A DNA stretch of 33,388 bases from Burkholderiales bacterium (GTDB lineage Bacteria; Pseudomonadota; Gammaproteobacteria; Burkholderiales; Burkholderiaceae_E): positions 1-33,388 of the forward strand of contig JADCHE010000002.1 of NCBI GenBank assembly GCA_020248665.1. Direction: 5' to 3'. Of this stretch, positions 8,513 through 18,015 are shown one piece after another. How positions within the stretch are numbered: position 1 is the first letter of the stretch; every line of letters starts with the position of its first letter. The translations under genes were made by a program, and so were the position numbers. The notes under the pieces were generated by a model that was given only the letters and a program-made list of their open reading frames with translations, did no database searches and was not told the origin of the DNA.

Positions 8513-9274
8513 TCAGGCGACGGCGCGCCCGTCTTCCCAGCGCAGCAGCGCGCCGCGGCCGGCGGGCGCGTCCCAGTCGGTGAGCACGACGCGGGTGCGC
8601 TCGACGCCGCCTGCGCGCCATCGGTGCGTCGCCGGGCGGTGCGTGTGCCCGTGGACCAGCAGCGTCGCGCCGGCCGCGTCCATCGCCGCGTCGACCGCGG
8701 CTGCGTTCACGTCCATCAGCGCGCCCGGCTTCTCGCGCTTGCCGGCCTCGCTGGTCTCGCGCGCGCCGCGCCCGATCGCAAAGCGCTCGTCGAGCGGTCG
8801 CGCGAGGAACGTCGCCTGCCACGCCGGCTCTCGGCAGGTCGCGCGCCACTGCTGGTAGACGAGGTCGTCGGTGCACAGCGCGTCGCCGTGCGCGAAGAGC
8901 GCGGGCACGCCGTGCAGTTCGAGCGGGCAGGGGTCGTCGAGCAGCGTCGCGCCGCAGCGCGCGGAAAAGGGGACGTCGGTGGCGCCGGGGCGCGGCACGT
9001 CGAGCAGGAAGTCGCGGTTGCCGCGCATCAGCCGCACTGCGATACCGCGCTCGGCGAGCCTCGACAGCGTCGCGACGAGCCGTGCGGCGAGCGGATCGGC
9101 GCCGTCGTCGCCGACCCAGAGCTCGAACAGGTCTCCGAGCAGGAAGAGGTGCGGTGCGCTCGGCCCCTCGCGCTCGAGCGCCGCGAGGAACCGCTCCGCG
9201 GTCTCGGGCGCTTCGGGCGCGAGGTGCGTGTCCGAGGCGAACAGCACCGGCTCGCCGCGGGGGATCCGGAGCAT
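8513..9274 (-). CDS. lpxH: UDP-2,3-diacylglucosamine diphosphatase LpxH
   Basis: 253 residues. LpxH is a peripheral membrane metallophosphoesterase that cleaves UDP-2,3-diacylglucosamine to lipid X in lipid A synthesis. All metal motifs are visible: SDTHL (14-18), GDLFELWVGDD, GNRD, HGD in the middle, and the C-terminal HGHTHRP. The length is normal. It is the last gene of a minus-strand set (TPR protein, ppiA, lpxH) and begins 22 bp after the ppiA stop. In related genomes a cytoplasmic cyclophilin (ppiB) commonly lies between ppiA and lpxH; none is present here. Confidence 0.97.
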   Translation of the reverse strand: MLRIPRGEPVLFASDTHLAPEAPETAERFLAALEREGPSAPHLFLLGDLFELWVGDDGADPLAARLVATLSRLAERGIAVRLMRGNRDFLLDVPRPGATDVPFSARCGATLLDDPCPLELHGVPALFAHGDALCTDDLVYQQWRATCREPAWQATFLARPLDERFAIGRGARETSEAGKREKPGALMDVNAAAVDAAMDAAGATLLVHGHTHRPATHRWRAGGVERTRVVLTDWDAPAGRGALLRWEDGRAVA

Positions 9275-9296
9275 CCGCGCGGACCCGCCCCGGACC

Positions 9297-9869
9297 TTAC
9301 TTCGCGACCCGCGTCATCGACTGGATGACGACCGCCTCGGCCGGCACGTCGCGGTGCATGCCGCTCGACGAAGTCTTGACCGACTTGATCGCGTTGACGG
9401 TGTCCATGCCCGAGACGACCTTGCCGAACACCGCATAGCCGTGGCCGTCGGGCTGCGGGTGGTTCAGCATGGTGTTGTCGACGACGTTGATGAAGAACTG
9501 CGCGGTCGCCGAGTCGGGCACCGAGGTGCGCGCCATCGCGAGCCAGCCGGTGTCGTTCTTCAGGCCGTTCTGCGACTCGAGCTTGATCGGCGGGCGGGTC
9601 GACTTCTGCTTCATGTCGGGCGTGAAGCCGCCGCCCTGGATCATGAAGTTGCCGATCACGCGGTGGAAGATCGTGCCGTCGTAGTGCTTGTCGTCGACGT
9701 ACTTGAGGAAGTTGTCGACGGTCGCCGGCGCCTTGGCCGGGTAGAGCTCGACGACGATGTCGCCCTTGGAGGTCTTGATCAGCACCTGCGGGTTGGGCTG
9801 CGCGGCGGCGCCCTCGGGCATCGCGAGGGAGAACAGCAGCGCGCCGATCAGCGGGAGGGTCTTGGTCAT
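9297..9869 (-). CDS. ppiA: Periplasmic peptidyl-prolyl cis-trans isomerase (cyclophilin)
   Basis: 190 residues. The ATG at 9869 is chosen because AGGTGA stands eight bases before it; a GTG twelve bases further upstream is less likely. The signal peptide [23 protein letters not shown] is followed by a full cyclophilin domain. Active-site residues are seen in [15 protein letters not shown] (the Arg of FHR and the FMIQGG motif) and in [11 protein letters not shown]. It catalyses prolyl isomerisation of proteins in the periplasm. The upstream TPR gene ends just before its Shine-Dalgarno, so the two genes form one transcription unit with lpxH. Confidence 0.95.
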   Translation of the reverse strand: MTKTLPLIGALLFSLAMPEGAAAQPNPQVLIKTSKGDIVVELYPAKAPATVDNFLKYVDDKHYDGTIFHRVIGNFMIQGGGFTPDMKQKSTRPPIKLESQNGLKNDTGWLAMARTSVPDSATAQFFINVVDNTMLNHPQPDGHGYAVFGKVVSGMDTVNAIKSVKTSSSGMHRDVPAEAVVIQSMTRVAK

Positions 9870-9877
9870 CGGGAGGG

Positions 9878-10648
9878 TCACCTGGGTTGTGCGCCGAGGC
9901 GCGGGTTGCGGGAATCGACGGGCAGCGCCTTCACGCGCCCGGTGAGCTCGCGGGCCAGCGAGAGCTTGCTTCGCGCCGACTCGTTGCGGGGGTCGAGGCG
10001 GCCAGCCTGCTCGTAGGCGCGTACCGCCAGCTGCAGCAGCACGTCGCCGAGGTTCTCGTGCGCGAGCGCGTAGGTCGGCACCGCGCGGATCGACTGCTCG
10101 AGCGCCATGCGGGCCGCGTCGAGTTCGCCGCGGTTCGCATGGATCACCGCGAGGTTGTTGTACGGCTCGGGCAGCTCGGGGAAGTCGTCGACGAGCGCGC
10201 GGAACACGCCGACCGCCTCGTCGATGCGCCCGCGCTCGGCCAGGATCGTGCCGCGCAGGAAGCGCAGCTGCGGGTTGCGCGGATCACCCTGCAGCGCCTT
10301 CTCGGCGATGGACAGCGCCTCGTCGACGCGACCGGCGCGCCAGGCGGCGATCGCGCCGTCGTAGGGCACGCTGAGCGTCGGGCGCATCGGCTCGGGTGCG
10401 CCGATCTGGTTCGCCGGACCGGGCTGCGGCACGGTCAGCACCGTGCCCGGCGGGACCTGCACCGTCTGCGCGAGCGCCGCCCCACCTGCGAGCGCCGCGC
10501 ACAGCGCCGCCGACCCGAGCCGCGGGCGCACCGCGCCACGGCTCGCCGAGCGGCTCGAGCCGGCCCTGCCGGCCGCGGACGGGCCCGCTGCTATACTCGG
10601 CCGATTCGCCGCGGACGGCATGCGGGCCACGTCAGGAGCCGGTCTCAT
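9878..10648 (-). CDS. TPR-repeat protein, probably exported
   Basis: 256 residues from the ATG at 10648; an ATG at 10621 would give 247. A hydrophobic segment [19 protein letters not shown] (about residues 43-61) looks like a signal peptide, preceded by an unusually long Ala/Ser/Arg-rich leader, so the true start could be later than either ATG. At least three tetratricopeptide units follow: [44 protein letters not shown] and [23 protein letters not shown], plus a last unit near [21 protein letters not shown]. TPRs bind partner proteins. The partner is unknown, but this gene is regularly found beside cysS and ppiA in Burkholderiales. It is divergent from cysS. Confidence 0.9.
   Translation of the reverse strand: MRPAPDVARMPSAANRPSIAAGPSAAGRAGSSRSASRGAVRPRLGSAALCAALAGGAALAQTVQVPPGTVLTVPQPGPANQIGAPEPMRPTLSVPYDGAIAAWRAGRVDEALSIAEKALQGDPRNPQLRFLRGTILAERGRIDEAVGVFRALVDDFPELPEPYNNLAVIHANRGELDAARMALEQSIRAVPTYALAHENLGDVLLQLAVRAYEQAGRLDPRNESARSKLSLARELTGRVKALPVDSRNPRLGAQPR
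10592..10597 (+). promoter_or_regulatory. Candidate -10 hexamer for cysS
   Basis: TATACT, read on the plus strand inside the 5' end of the divergent TPR gene. It is the best -10 match ahead of cysS (ATG at 10745), implying a leader of about 140 bases. This leaves room for regulation, but I see no T-box or clear attenuator. Confidence 0.35.
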
Positions 10649-10654
10649 CCGGCC

Positions 10655-10660
10655 ATTCTA
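10655..10660 (-). promoter_or_regulatory. Candidate -10 hexamer for the TPR-ppiA-lpxH unit
   Basis: TAGAAT on the minus strand, six bases before the ATG at 10648. If used, the transcript would start at or beside that ATG, or use the ATG at 10621 with a short leader. Confidence 0.35.
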
Positions 10661-10744
10661 GCAATCCGGCCCGAGGGCCCGTCCGAGCCCCGCAACCGAG
10701 ATCCGGGCCTGCCTTCGCCCGGCTACCCGGCTACCCGGCCCCGC

Positions 10745-12139
10745 ATGCTCCGCATCCACAACACGCTGACGCGCCGCAAGGAAGACTTCGTCCCGCTCGA
10801 GCCCGGACGGGTCCGGATGTACGTCTGCGGCATCACCGTCTACGACCACTGCCACGTCGGCCATGCGCGGATGATGCTGGTGTTCGATCTCGTCGCCCGG
10901 TGGCTGCGCGCGAGCGGCTACACGCTCACCTACGTGCGCAACATCACCGACATCGACGACAAGATCATCCGCCGCGCGGTCGAGCGCGGCGAGACGATCG
11001 GCGCGCTCACTCAGCGCTTCATCGACGCCATGCACGAGGACCTCGATGCGCTCGGCGTGCTGCGGCCCGACCACGAACCGCGCGCGACCCAGTTCGTGCC
11101 GCAGATGCTGGACATCATCGGCCTGCTCCAGAGGAAGGGGCTCGCCTACCGGACCGCCGACGGCGACGTCGACTATGCGGTCAGGAAGTTCGACGGCTAC
11201 GGCAAGCTCTCGGGCAAGTCGCTCGACGAGCTGCGTGCCGGCGAGCGTGTCGCGGTCGCCGACGGCAAGCAGGACCCGCTCGACTTCGTGCTCTGGAAGG
11301 CCGCCAAGCCCGAGGAGCCGGCCGAGGCGAAGTGGCCGTCGCCTTGGGGCGAGGGCCGCCCGGGCTGGCACATCGAGTGCTCGGCGATGTCCTCGGCGCT
11401 GCTCGGCAACACCTTCGACATCCACGGCGGCGGAGCCGACCTGCAGTTCCCGCACCACGAGAACGAGATCGCGCAGAGCGAGGGCGCACACGGCGGCACG
11501 TTCGTGCGCTACTGGATGCACAACGGCTTCGTGCGGGTCGACGACGAGAAGATGTCGAAGTCGCTCGGCAACTTCTTCACGATCCGCGAAGTGCTCGAGC
11601 GCTACGACCCGGAGGTGCTGCGCCTCTTCGTGCTGCGCGCGCACTACCGCAGCGCGCTCAACTACTCCGACGCAGCGCTCGACGACGCGCGCGCGAGCCT
11701 GCTGAGGCTCTACACCGCGCTGTCGTCGGGCGTACCGGCGCCCGCCGCGCCCGACTGGACGCGCGACGATGGCGCGCGCTTCCGCGAGGCGATGGACGAC
11801 GACTTCAATACGCCGGTGGCGGTGTCGGTGCTCTTCGAGCTCGCCAACGAGGTCAACCGCAGCCGCGACGCGGCCGCCGAGCGCCAGCTGCGCGCGCTCG
11901 CCGGCGTGCTCGGGCTGCTCGGCCGCGACCGCGACGCGGTGCTGCGTGGGGGGCTGCGCGGGCGTGCCGACGCGTCGCCCGTCCCGTCGGACGCGGACAT
12001 CGACGCCCGCGTCGCGCAGCGCGCCGAGGCCAAGAAGGCCCGCCGCTTCGACGAGGCCGACCGCATCCGCGCCGAGCTCCTCGCGCAGGGCGTCGTCCTC
12101 GAGGACGGCGCCGGCGGCACCCGATGGCGGCGCGCCTGA
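10745..12139 (+). CDS. cysS: Cysteinyl-tRNA synthetase
   Basis: 464 residues, normal for CysRS. This class I synthetase charges tRNA-Cys in the cytoplasm. The zinc ligand Cys of [10 protein letters not shown] is at residue 28. The HIGH signature is HVGHAR (37-42) and KMSKS is at 269-273. Further zinc-site and cysteine-binding motifs are WHIECSAM and [11 protein letters not shown]. The C-terminal part holds the DALR helical domain ([16 protein letters not shown]) and the [18 protein letters not shown] anticodon-binding tail. There is no Shine-Dalgarno; the bases before the ATG contain CGGCTACC twice in tandem. An AlkA-type glycosylase follows after 31 bp. Confidence 0.98.
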   Translation: MLRIHNTLTRRKEDFVPLEPGRVRMYVCGITVYDHCHVGHARMMLVFDLVARWLRASGYTLTYVRNITDIDDKIIRRAVERGETIGALTQRFIDAMHEDLDALGVLRPDHEPRATQFVPQMLDIIGLLQRKGLAYRTADGDVDYAVRKFDGYGKLSGKSLDELRAGERVAVADGKQDPLDFVLWKAAKPEEPAEAKWPSPWGEGRPGWHIECSAMSSALLGNTFDIHGGGADLQFPHHENEIAQSEGAHGGTFVRYWMHNGFVRVDDEKMSKSLGNFFTIREVLERYDPEVLRLFVLRAHYRSALNYSDAALDDARASLLRLYTALSSGVPAPAAPDWTRDDGARFREAMDDDFNTPVAVSVLFELANEVNRSRDAAAERQLRALAGVLGLLGRDRDAVLRGGLRGRADASPVPSDADIDARVAQRAEAKKARRFDEADRIRAELLAQGVVLEDGAGGTRWRRA

Positions 12140-12170
12140 GCCCGCCGGCCCGCGATGGTGCGGAGGCCGC

Positions 12171-12815
12171 GTGGCGGTGACGCCACCGGTCGGCGACGCG
12201 CCGCACTGGTGGCGCGAGGCGAGCGGCGCGCTTGCCGCGTCCGATTCGACGATGGCCCGGGTGATCGCCGGGTGGACGGGCCACGGCCACCTGCGCTCGC
12301 GCGGCGACCCGTTCACCACGCTGGCCCGATCGATCGTCGGCCAGCAGATCTCGGTGAAGGCCGCGCAATCCGTGTGGAACCGCTTCGAGGCCGCGGCGGT
12401 GACCGTGACCCCGCAGCGTGTTGCACGGATGCGACTGACGACGCTGACGAAGGCCGGCCTGTCGACCCGCAAGGCCGAATACGTCCGCGACCTGGCCGCG
12501 CATTTCGTCAGCGGCGCGGTCGATCCGGCGCACTGGCCGGGGCTCGACGACGAGGCGGTGATCGAGGAGCTCGTGCAGGTGCGGGGCATCGGCCGCTGGA
12601 CAGCCGAGATGTTCCTGATCTTCAATCTGCTCCGGCCGGACGTCTATCCGCTCGACGACCTCGGCCTGCTGAAGGCGATCTCGATCCATTACAACGACGG
12701 GCGGTCGGTCACCAGGGCCGAGGCGGCTGAGCTGGGCGAACGCTGGCGACCGTGGCGGACCCTCGCCACCTGGTACCTGTGGCGCAGCCTCGATCCCCTG
12801 CCGGTGGACTACTGA
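12171..12815 (+). CDS. DNA-3-methyladenine glycosylase (AlkA / HhH-GPD family)
   Basis: 214 residues from GTG at 12171; GTG at 12177 is an equal alternative. GGAGG at 12162-12166 serves either start. The HhH-GPD fold is recognised from [13 protein letters not shown] (54-66), the helix-hairpin-helix [13 protein letters not shown] (137-149) and the following [11 protein letters not shown] with the catalytic Asp near residue 163. It removes alkylated purines from DNA in base excision repair. The length fits the short AlkA-like type without the N-terminal Ada-like part. Its place between cysS and accA is the usual one in Burkholderiales. The accA start follows after 7 bp. Confidence 0.95.
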   Translation: MAVTPPVGDAPHWWREASGALAASDSTMARVIAGWTGHGHLRSRGDPFTTLARSIVGQQISVKAAQSVWNRFEAAAVTVTPQRVARMRLTTLTKAGLSTRKAEYVRDLAAHFVSGAVDPAHWPGLDDEAVIEELVQVRGIGRWTAEMFLIFNLLRPDVYPLDDLGLLKAISIHYNDGRSVTRAEAAELGERWRPWRTLATWYLWRSLDPLPVDY

Positions 12816-12822
12816 GCACACG

Positions 12823-13759
<937 letters not shown>

Positions 13760-13788
<29 letters not shown>

Positions 13789-15208
13789 GCTGATCGGCGC
13801 GGCGCTCGACGCGCCCGCTGCGGCGGGGCCGGCCGCCGTCTCCGATCCTGCGGATGCGTCCGCAGCGGCCGATTCGTCCCGCCCGTGGGCCGTCGCGTTC
13901 AGCGGCGGCCTCGACTCCACCGTGCTGCTGCACGCGGTTGCGCGCGCCGCGGGACCCGCGCGCGTGCTCGCGCTGCACGTGCACCACGGGTTGCAGCCGG
14001 CGGCCGACGCTTGGATCGCGCACTGCGCCGCAGTCGCGTCGCGGCTCGGCACCGGATTTCGCGCGCTGCGGGCCCGCGGGGCGCCGGCGCGCGGCGACAG
14101 CGTCGAGGCCTGGGCGCGCGGCGAGCGCTACCGGCTGCTGCTGGCGGCTGCGCGCGAGGTCCGCGCCGCAGCGCTGCTGACCGCGCACCACGCCGACGAC
14201 CAGCTCGAGACCGTGCTGCTGGCGCTCGCGCGCGGCAGCGGCCTCGACGGGCTGACCGGCATTGCTGCGCGGGACCGGCGGGCCGGCGTGACGCTGCTGC
14301 GGCCGCTGCTCGCGCTCGATCGCGTGGCGCTCGAGGCCGACGCTCGCGAACGCGGGCTGGTCTGGATCGAGGACCCGAGCAACGCCGATCCGGCGTATAC
14401 CCGCAACGCGCTGCGGGCCCGCGCGATGCCCGCCCTGCGCGACGCACTGCCGAGCCTCGTCGCGCAGCTGCCCGATGCGCTCGAGCTGCTCGCGGGCGCG
14501 CGTGCGACGCTCGATGCGCTCGCGCGCGGGGACCTCGCATCGGCGAGCCAGGACGGCGGCGCGCTGCGTCGCACCGCCCTCGCCGCGCTGCCCCCGGCAC
14601 GCACCGACGCCGCGCTGCGCGCCTGGCTCGTCGACCTCGGCGCGTCGCCGCCGACGCGCCGCGCGCTCGCGGAGATGCGCGCGCAGCTCGTCGAGGGCGA
14701 CGCGGCGCACGGCGATGTCGGCTTCGGGCCGTGGCGGCTGCTACGGCACCGCGAGCGGATCGTCGCCGTGCCGCGCGACGCGATGCCGCCGCCGGTCGAC
14801 GCCGCGACGCTGCGCTGGCCCGACGACGACGCGCCGATCGTGCTCGCCGGCGGCCGTCTCGCGATGGTCGAGGACCCGGACGGCGTGTCGGCCGACTGGT
14901 TGCGTGCGCGGGCGATCGAGGTCGGCGCGCCTGGCGGCGCCGAGCGACTGCGCACGTACGCCGACGGTCCCTCGCGCACCCTGAAGAACTTGTGGCAGGA
15001 GGCGGGTGTTCCGACCTGGCTGCGGCGCGCGATGCCCGCGGTGCGTGTCGACGGTCGCCTGCTCGCGGTCGCGCCGTTCGGTACCGATCGCGGCGCCGGC
15101 TGGCCGCGCGAAGGCCGTACCGTCACGCTGCGCTGGCGCCCCGACGATCCCGCCGACCCGCGCGCCGCCTGGACCGGCGGGGCGGCCGACGGAACCGCAA
15201 TGCTATGA
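13760..15208 (+). CDS. tilS: tRNA(Ile)-lysidine synthase TilS
   Basis: 482 residues. TilS changes C34 of the tRNA-Ile CAU anticodon to lysidine using ATP and lysine, an essential step for AUA decoding. The PP-loop signature SGGLDST is at 48-54. [29 protein letters not shown] and [18 protein letters not shown] follow as expected. The substrate-binding and C-terminal domains are present ([28 protein letters not shown] type; here written [16 protein letters not shown]...). About 45 Ala-rich residues precede the PP-loop, longer than usual; the ATG at 13760, inside the end of accA, is the only in-frame start I see. Its stop overlaps the lysC -10 element. Confidence 0.95.
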
Positions 15209-15209
15209 T
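15201..15209 (+). promoter_or_regulatory. Extended -10 promoter element for lysC
   Basis: TGCTATGAT: a TG dinucleotide one base before the hexamer TATGAT, overlapping the tilS stop codon, 45 bases before the lysC ATG. The extended form would compensate for the lack of a clear -35. Confidence 0.4.
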
Positions 15210-15254
15210 CGCAGGTTTGGTCCGGAGCGACCGGACGCACGCATCAACCCGACC

Positions 15255-16511
15255 ATGGCCCTGATCGTTCACAAGTACGGCGGCACCTCGATGGGCTCGG
15301 TCGAGCGCATCCGGAACGTCGCGCGGCGCGTCGCCAAGTGGCATGCGGCCGGCCACCGCATGGTGGTCGTGCCGTCGGCGATGTCCGGCGAGACCAACCG
15401 CCTGATCGCGCTCGCCAGGGAGATCCAGGCGCAGCCCGACCCGCGCGAGCTCGACATGATCGCCTCGACCGGCGAGCAGGTCTCGGTCGGCCTGCTCGCG
15501 ATGGCACTGAAGGCGATCGGCGTCGATGCGGTCAGCTACGCCGGCTGGCAGGTGCCGGTGAAGACCGACGACGCCTACACCAAGGCGCGCATCACCTCGA
15601 TCGACGACGCCCGCGTACGCGCCGACCTCGAGGCCGGGCGCGTCGTCGTCGTGACCGGCTTCCAGGGCGTCGACCCCGCGGGTCACGTCACGACGCTCGG
15701 GCGCGGCGGCTCCGACACCTCCGCGGTCGCGGTCGCCGCCGCGATGGGCGCTGAGGAGTGCCTGATCTACACCGACGTCGACGGCGTCTACACCACCGAC
15801 CCGCGCATCGTCCCCGAGGCGCGGCGCCTCGCGCGCATCACCTTCGAGGAGATGCTCGAGATGGCGAGCCTCGGCTCCAAGGTGCTGCAGATCCGCTCGG
15901 TCGAGTTCGCCGGCAAGTACAAGGTCAAGACCCGGGTGCTGTCGAGCCTGACCCCGCCCGACATGCCGCTGGCCGAGGAAATGGCCTCCGGCACCCTGAT
16001 CACGTTCGAGGAAGAGCAGAGCATGGAACAGGCCGTCATTTCGGGCATCGCGTTCGCGCGGGACGAGGCCAAGATCACCGTGATGAACGTGCCCGACCGT
16101 CCGGGCGTGGCCTACCAGATCCTCGGCCCGGTCGCCGACGCGAACATCGACGTCGACGTGATCATCCAGAACCAGTCGGTCAACGGGATGACCGACTTCT
16201 CGTTCACCGTGAGCCGCGGCGAGTACCAGAAGGCGCTCGAGGTGCTGAACGGCAGCGTGAAGGCGAAGCTCAAGGCCGGCGACATCGTCGGCGACCCGAA
16301 GATCGCCAAGGTCTCGGTGGTCGGCATCGGCATGCGCTCGCACGTCGGCATCGCGAGCCGGATGTTCCGCACCCTGTCGGAAGAGGGCATCAACATCCAG
16401 ATGATCTCGACCAGCGAGATCAAGATCTCGGTGGTGATCGAGGACAAGTATCTCGAGCTCGCGGTGCGCGCGCTGCACAAGGCCTTCGACCTGGAGCAGC
16501 CGGTCGCCTGA
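15255..16511 (+). CDS. lysC: Aspartate kinase (monofunctional, lysine/threonine-sensitive type)
   Basis: 418 residues. It phosphorylates aspartate, the first step to lysine, threonine and methionine. The N-terminal kinase part has KYGGTSMGSVERI (7-19), VVPSAMSGETNRL, STGEQVSVGLLAMAL and TDVDGVYTTDPR. Two ACT domains follow from about residue 265, with the effector-binding stretches VPDRPGVAYQIL and GIGMRSHVGIASRMFRTLSEEGINIQMISTSEIKISVV. This layout is that of LysC enzymes with alpha and beta chains. An ATG at 16023 (codon 257) preceded by GAGGAAGAG could start a separate beta subunit. It lies between tilS and tRNA-Ser, as usual in the order. Confidence 0.97.
   Translation: MALIVHKYGGTSMGSVERIRNVARRVAKWHAAGHRMVVVPSAMSGETNRLIALAREIQAQPDPRELDMIASTGEQVSVGLLAMALKAIGVDAVSYAGWQVPVKTDDAYTKARITSIDDARVRADLEAGRVVVVTGFQGVDPAGHVTTLGRGGSDTSAVAVAAAMGAEECLIYTDVDGVYTTDPRIVPEARRLARITFEEMLEMASLGSKVLQIRSVEFAGKYKVKTRVLSSLTPPDMPLAEEMASGTLITFEEEQSMEQAVISGIAFARDEAKITVMNVPDRPGVAYQILGPVADANIDVDVIIQNQSVNGMTDFSFTVSRGEYQKALEVLNGSVKAKLKAGDIVGDPKIAKVSVVGIGMRSHVGIASRMFRTLSEEGINIQMISTSEIKISVVIEDKYLELAVRALHKAFDLEQPVA
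16023..16511 (+). CDS. Possible internal-start beta subunit of aspartate kinase
   Basis: In-frame ATG (codon 257 of lysC) with a Shine-Dalgarno-like GAGGAAGAG at 16008-16016, six bases upstream. It would give 162 residues made of the two ACT domains only. Bacillus subtilis and Corynebacterium aspartokinases II/III are known to produce such a beta chain from an internal start of lysC, of about this size. The purine-rich stretch also encodes Glu-Glu-Glu, so it may be only coding sequence. This is a suggestion, not a certain product. Confidence 0.4.
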   Translation: MEQAVISGIAFARDEAKITVMNVPDRPGVAYQILGPVADANIDVDVIIQNQSVNGMTDFSFTVSRGEYQKALEVLNGSVKAKLKAGDIVGDPKIAKVSVVGIGMRSHVGIASRMFRTLSEEGINIQMISTSEIKISVVIEDKYLELAVRALHKAFDLEQPVA

Positions 16512-16527
16512 GCGGGGCCGTACCGAG

Positions 16528-16558
16528 CGCGGCCGGTCGGGGAGCCCCGGGGGCCGCG
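16528..16558 (+). terminator. GC-rich hairpin after lysC
   Basis: CGCGGCC (16528-16534) pairs with GGCCGCG (16552-16558), with further GGGG/CCCC pairing inside. It follows the lysC stop by 16 bases but has no T-tract, so it may only assist termination or stabilise the mRNA end. Confidence 0.3.
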
Positions 16559-16561
16559 TGA

Positions 16562-16567
16562 TACCAT
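16562..16567 (+). promoter_or_regulatory. Candidate -10 hexamer for tRNA-Ser
   Basis: TACCAT ten bases before the mature tRNA 5' end, followed by a GC-rich GCGTCGG discriminator as in many stable-RNA promoters. No clear -35 was seen. Confidence 0.3.
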
Positions 16568-16577
16568 GCGTCGGACT

Positions 16578-16668
16578 GGAGACGTGACCGAGAGGCCGAA
16601 GGTGCTCCCCTGCTAAGGGAGTATGGGCCAAAAGCCCATCGAGGGTTCGAATCCCTCCGTCTCCGCCA
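16578..16668 (+). tRNA. tRNA-Ser (anticodon GCT)
   Basis: 91 nt with the CCA encoded. The acceptor stem GGAGACG (16578-16584) pairs with CGTCTCC (16658-16664); the discriminator is G. The anticodon stem CTCCC/GGGAG encloses loop CTGCTAA, with GCT at 16612-16614. A long variable arm (ATGGGC...GCCCAT) marks it as a class II serine tRNA. The T arm is GAGGG TTCGAAT CCCTC. It reads AGC and AGU codons. The gene is complete and is followed at once by a terminator and an IS110 fragment, making it the likely anchor of the downstream accessory region. Confidence 0.97.
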
Positions 16669-16670
16669 GA

Positions 16671-16696
16671 AGCCCCCGCAAGGGGGCTTTTTCTTT
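16671..16696 (+). terminator. Intrinsic terminator of tRNA-Ser
   Basis: A perfect seven-base-pair stem AGCCCCC (16671-16677) / GGGGGCT (16682-16688) closed by the GNRA-type loop GCAA, followed by a T-rich tract to 16696. This is the clearest rho-independent terminator of the window. Confidence 0.93.
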
Positions 16697-16932
16697 CCGA
16701 ACTGCGGTGCCATCAGCCTGACGGTGTGGCCGAGCGTCGCGAGCTTGCGGGCCCAATGGTGGGCACTCGCGCAGGCCTCCATGCCGACCAGGCAAGGCGG
16801 CAAGTTTTCGAAGAAGACCGCGACCTGATCGCGCCGCGGTTGCTTGCGCAAGATCGCTTTGCCGTGCGCGTTCACTCCGTGGACCTGAAAGACATTCTTC
16901 GCAAGATCGATCCCGACTGTCTTGATCTTCAT
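16697..16932 (-). pseudogene. IS110-family transposase, N-terminal stump
   Basis: From the ATG at 16932 the frame reads MKIKTVGIDLAKNVFQVHG, then RRDQVAVFFENLPPCLVGMEACASAHHWARKL and HTVRLMAPQF, which is the start of an IS110-type transposase with the first catalytic Asp of the RuvC-like DEDD fold (GIDLAKN). After about 78 residues it runs into the tRNA-Ser terminator. The remaining ~260 residues, including the rest of the DEDD site and the C-terminal transposase_20 region, are gone. The open frame continues as nonsense through the antisense of the tRNA. It is inactive and marks a past rearrangement at the tRNA border. Confidence 0.9.
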
Positions 16933-17384
16933 CGTGGACGCCCCTTCCGGTTCGAGTGGTCGATGACACGTCCACTCCGGCACGTCGATGCCGTGATCGG
17001 GTGGGGGCGTCTTATTGGTTACGGTTACGCTCGACGCGCTGAACAAGGCGGTCGAGGACTTCCCAGGTGAAGGCGCCGGGCGCGCAGCGCGCGGGTGCCG
17101 TGTGACCCTGGGATGGCGCCTGTGCGCCGGAGGAAATCGATGAAGGAAGGCAATGAACAAGCGGCGGCCGATCGCACTGCGCGCGCCACTGCGAGCGTAC
17201 CGATCCGTCGTCGCGGCATGCTCCGACAGGGTTCGCGTTTGCATGCGCTAGCCGGAAGGCGCGGCGGGTGCGACCTTTCCGGATCTGTATGGCTAAGCGC
17301 TATACTCCAAGGGGTGGTGACGCTGGCATCTGCGCTGTTCTTGTTGCCCCGCACTCATTCAACAACATCGAGGAAAGGAAGATC
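16933..17384. other. Gap of ~450 bp: IS110 flank and promoter of the SYLF gene
   Basis: No convincing gene. The part next to the stump is probably the upstream end of the lost IS110 element. A tandem GGTTAC repeat lies at 17017-17028. A promoter-like TATACT lies at 17301-17306. Short open frames here have no recognisable content. Confidence 0.5.
17301..17306 (+). promoter_or_regulatory. Candidate -10 hexamer for the SYLF lipoprotein gene
   Basis: TATACT (5 of 6 consensus), 78 bases before the ATG at 17385. The leader is AT-richer than the surroundings and carries the Shine-Dalgarno AGGAAAGGA at 17371-17379. Confidence 0.4.
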
Positions 17385-17960
17385 ATGGACAAGCGCACGT
17401 TTCTGATGGCGAGTGCCTCTGCAACCGCCGTATCGCTGCTCACCGCCGGCTGCACGACGACCGGCTCCAGCTCCGGCGATCCTGCCACGCGTCGCTCGAG
17501 CATCGACGCCGGTGTCGATCGCGCGTTGAGCGATCTGTACCGGCAGGCGGGCGGATCGGAAGACCTGGTGCGGTCGGCCAGGGGCACGCTGGTGTTCCCG
17601 TCGGTGGTCTCTGCAGGATTCCTGGTCGGCGGCGCAACCGGCGAGGGCGCGCTGCGCGAAGCTGGCAAGTCAACGGGTTACTACCGCACGACCTCGGTGA
17701 TGGCGGGCCTGCTTGCCGGTGCGCAATCGACCTCCGTGATCTATCTGTTTATGACGCAGGATGCATTGAACCGGTTCAAGGCAAGCAACGGTTGGCAGGT
17801 CGGCGCCGACGCGGGCGTCACGCTGCTGACGGTCGGTGCCAATGCGCGGGTCGACACGCGCAATGCGCAGCAGCCCATCGTCGCCTTCGTGATGAGCAAC
17901 GCAGGGCTTATGGCGAACCTGTCGCTCGACGGCTCACGCGTCACGCGGCTCGATATCTGA
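17385..17960 (+). CDS. SYLF (Ysc84-type) domain lipoprotein
   Basis: 191 residues. The start is supported by AGGAAAGGA five bases upstream. The lipobox LTAGC puts the lipidated Cys at residue 23, after a basic MDKR and a short hydrophobic core, so the protein is a lipoprotein. The SYLF domain is recognised from RGTLVFPSVVSAGFLVGGATGEGALR and the Gly-rich end NAGLMANLSLDGSRVTRLDI. SYLF domains bind phosphoinositides or lipids in eukaryotes; the role in bacteria is unclear, probably at the envelope. It is the first intact gene of the accessory region. Confidence 0.88.
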   Translation: MDKRTFLMASASATAVSLLTAGCTTTGSSSGDPATRRSSIDAGVDRALSDLYRQAGGSEDLVRSARGTLVFPSVVSAGFLVGGATGEGALREAGKSTGYYRTTSVMAGLLAGAQSTSVIYLFMTQDALNRFKASNGWQVGADAGVTLLTVGANARVDTRNAQQPIVAFVMSNAGLMANLSLDGSRVTRLDI

Positions 17961-18015
17961 ATGTGAGCGGGCCGGTCCGCGCCGGCGGCGGCGTGGCCTG
18001 GTCGACGGGTGGCTG

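Noticed and set aside
10724-10739. Tandem CGGCTACC before cysS as a regulatory repeat
   Set aside because: Only two copies; too short to claim a function.
10658-12625. 655-residue minus-strand open frame opposite cysS and the glycosylase
   Set aside because: Shadow frame of GC-rich coding DNA; it has no recognisable domain, and cysS on the other strand is certain.
15123-16631. 502-residue minus-strand open frame opposite lysC
   Set aside because: Shadow of lysC with His/Asp/Arg-rich text typical of such frames; no domain.
16420-16696. Continuation of the IS110 frame through WRRRRDSNPR-like sequence
   Set aside because: This is the antisense translation of tRNA-Ser and its terminator, a well-known false protein.
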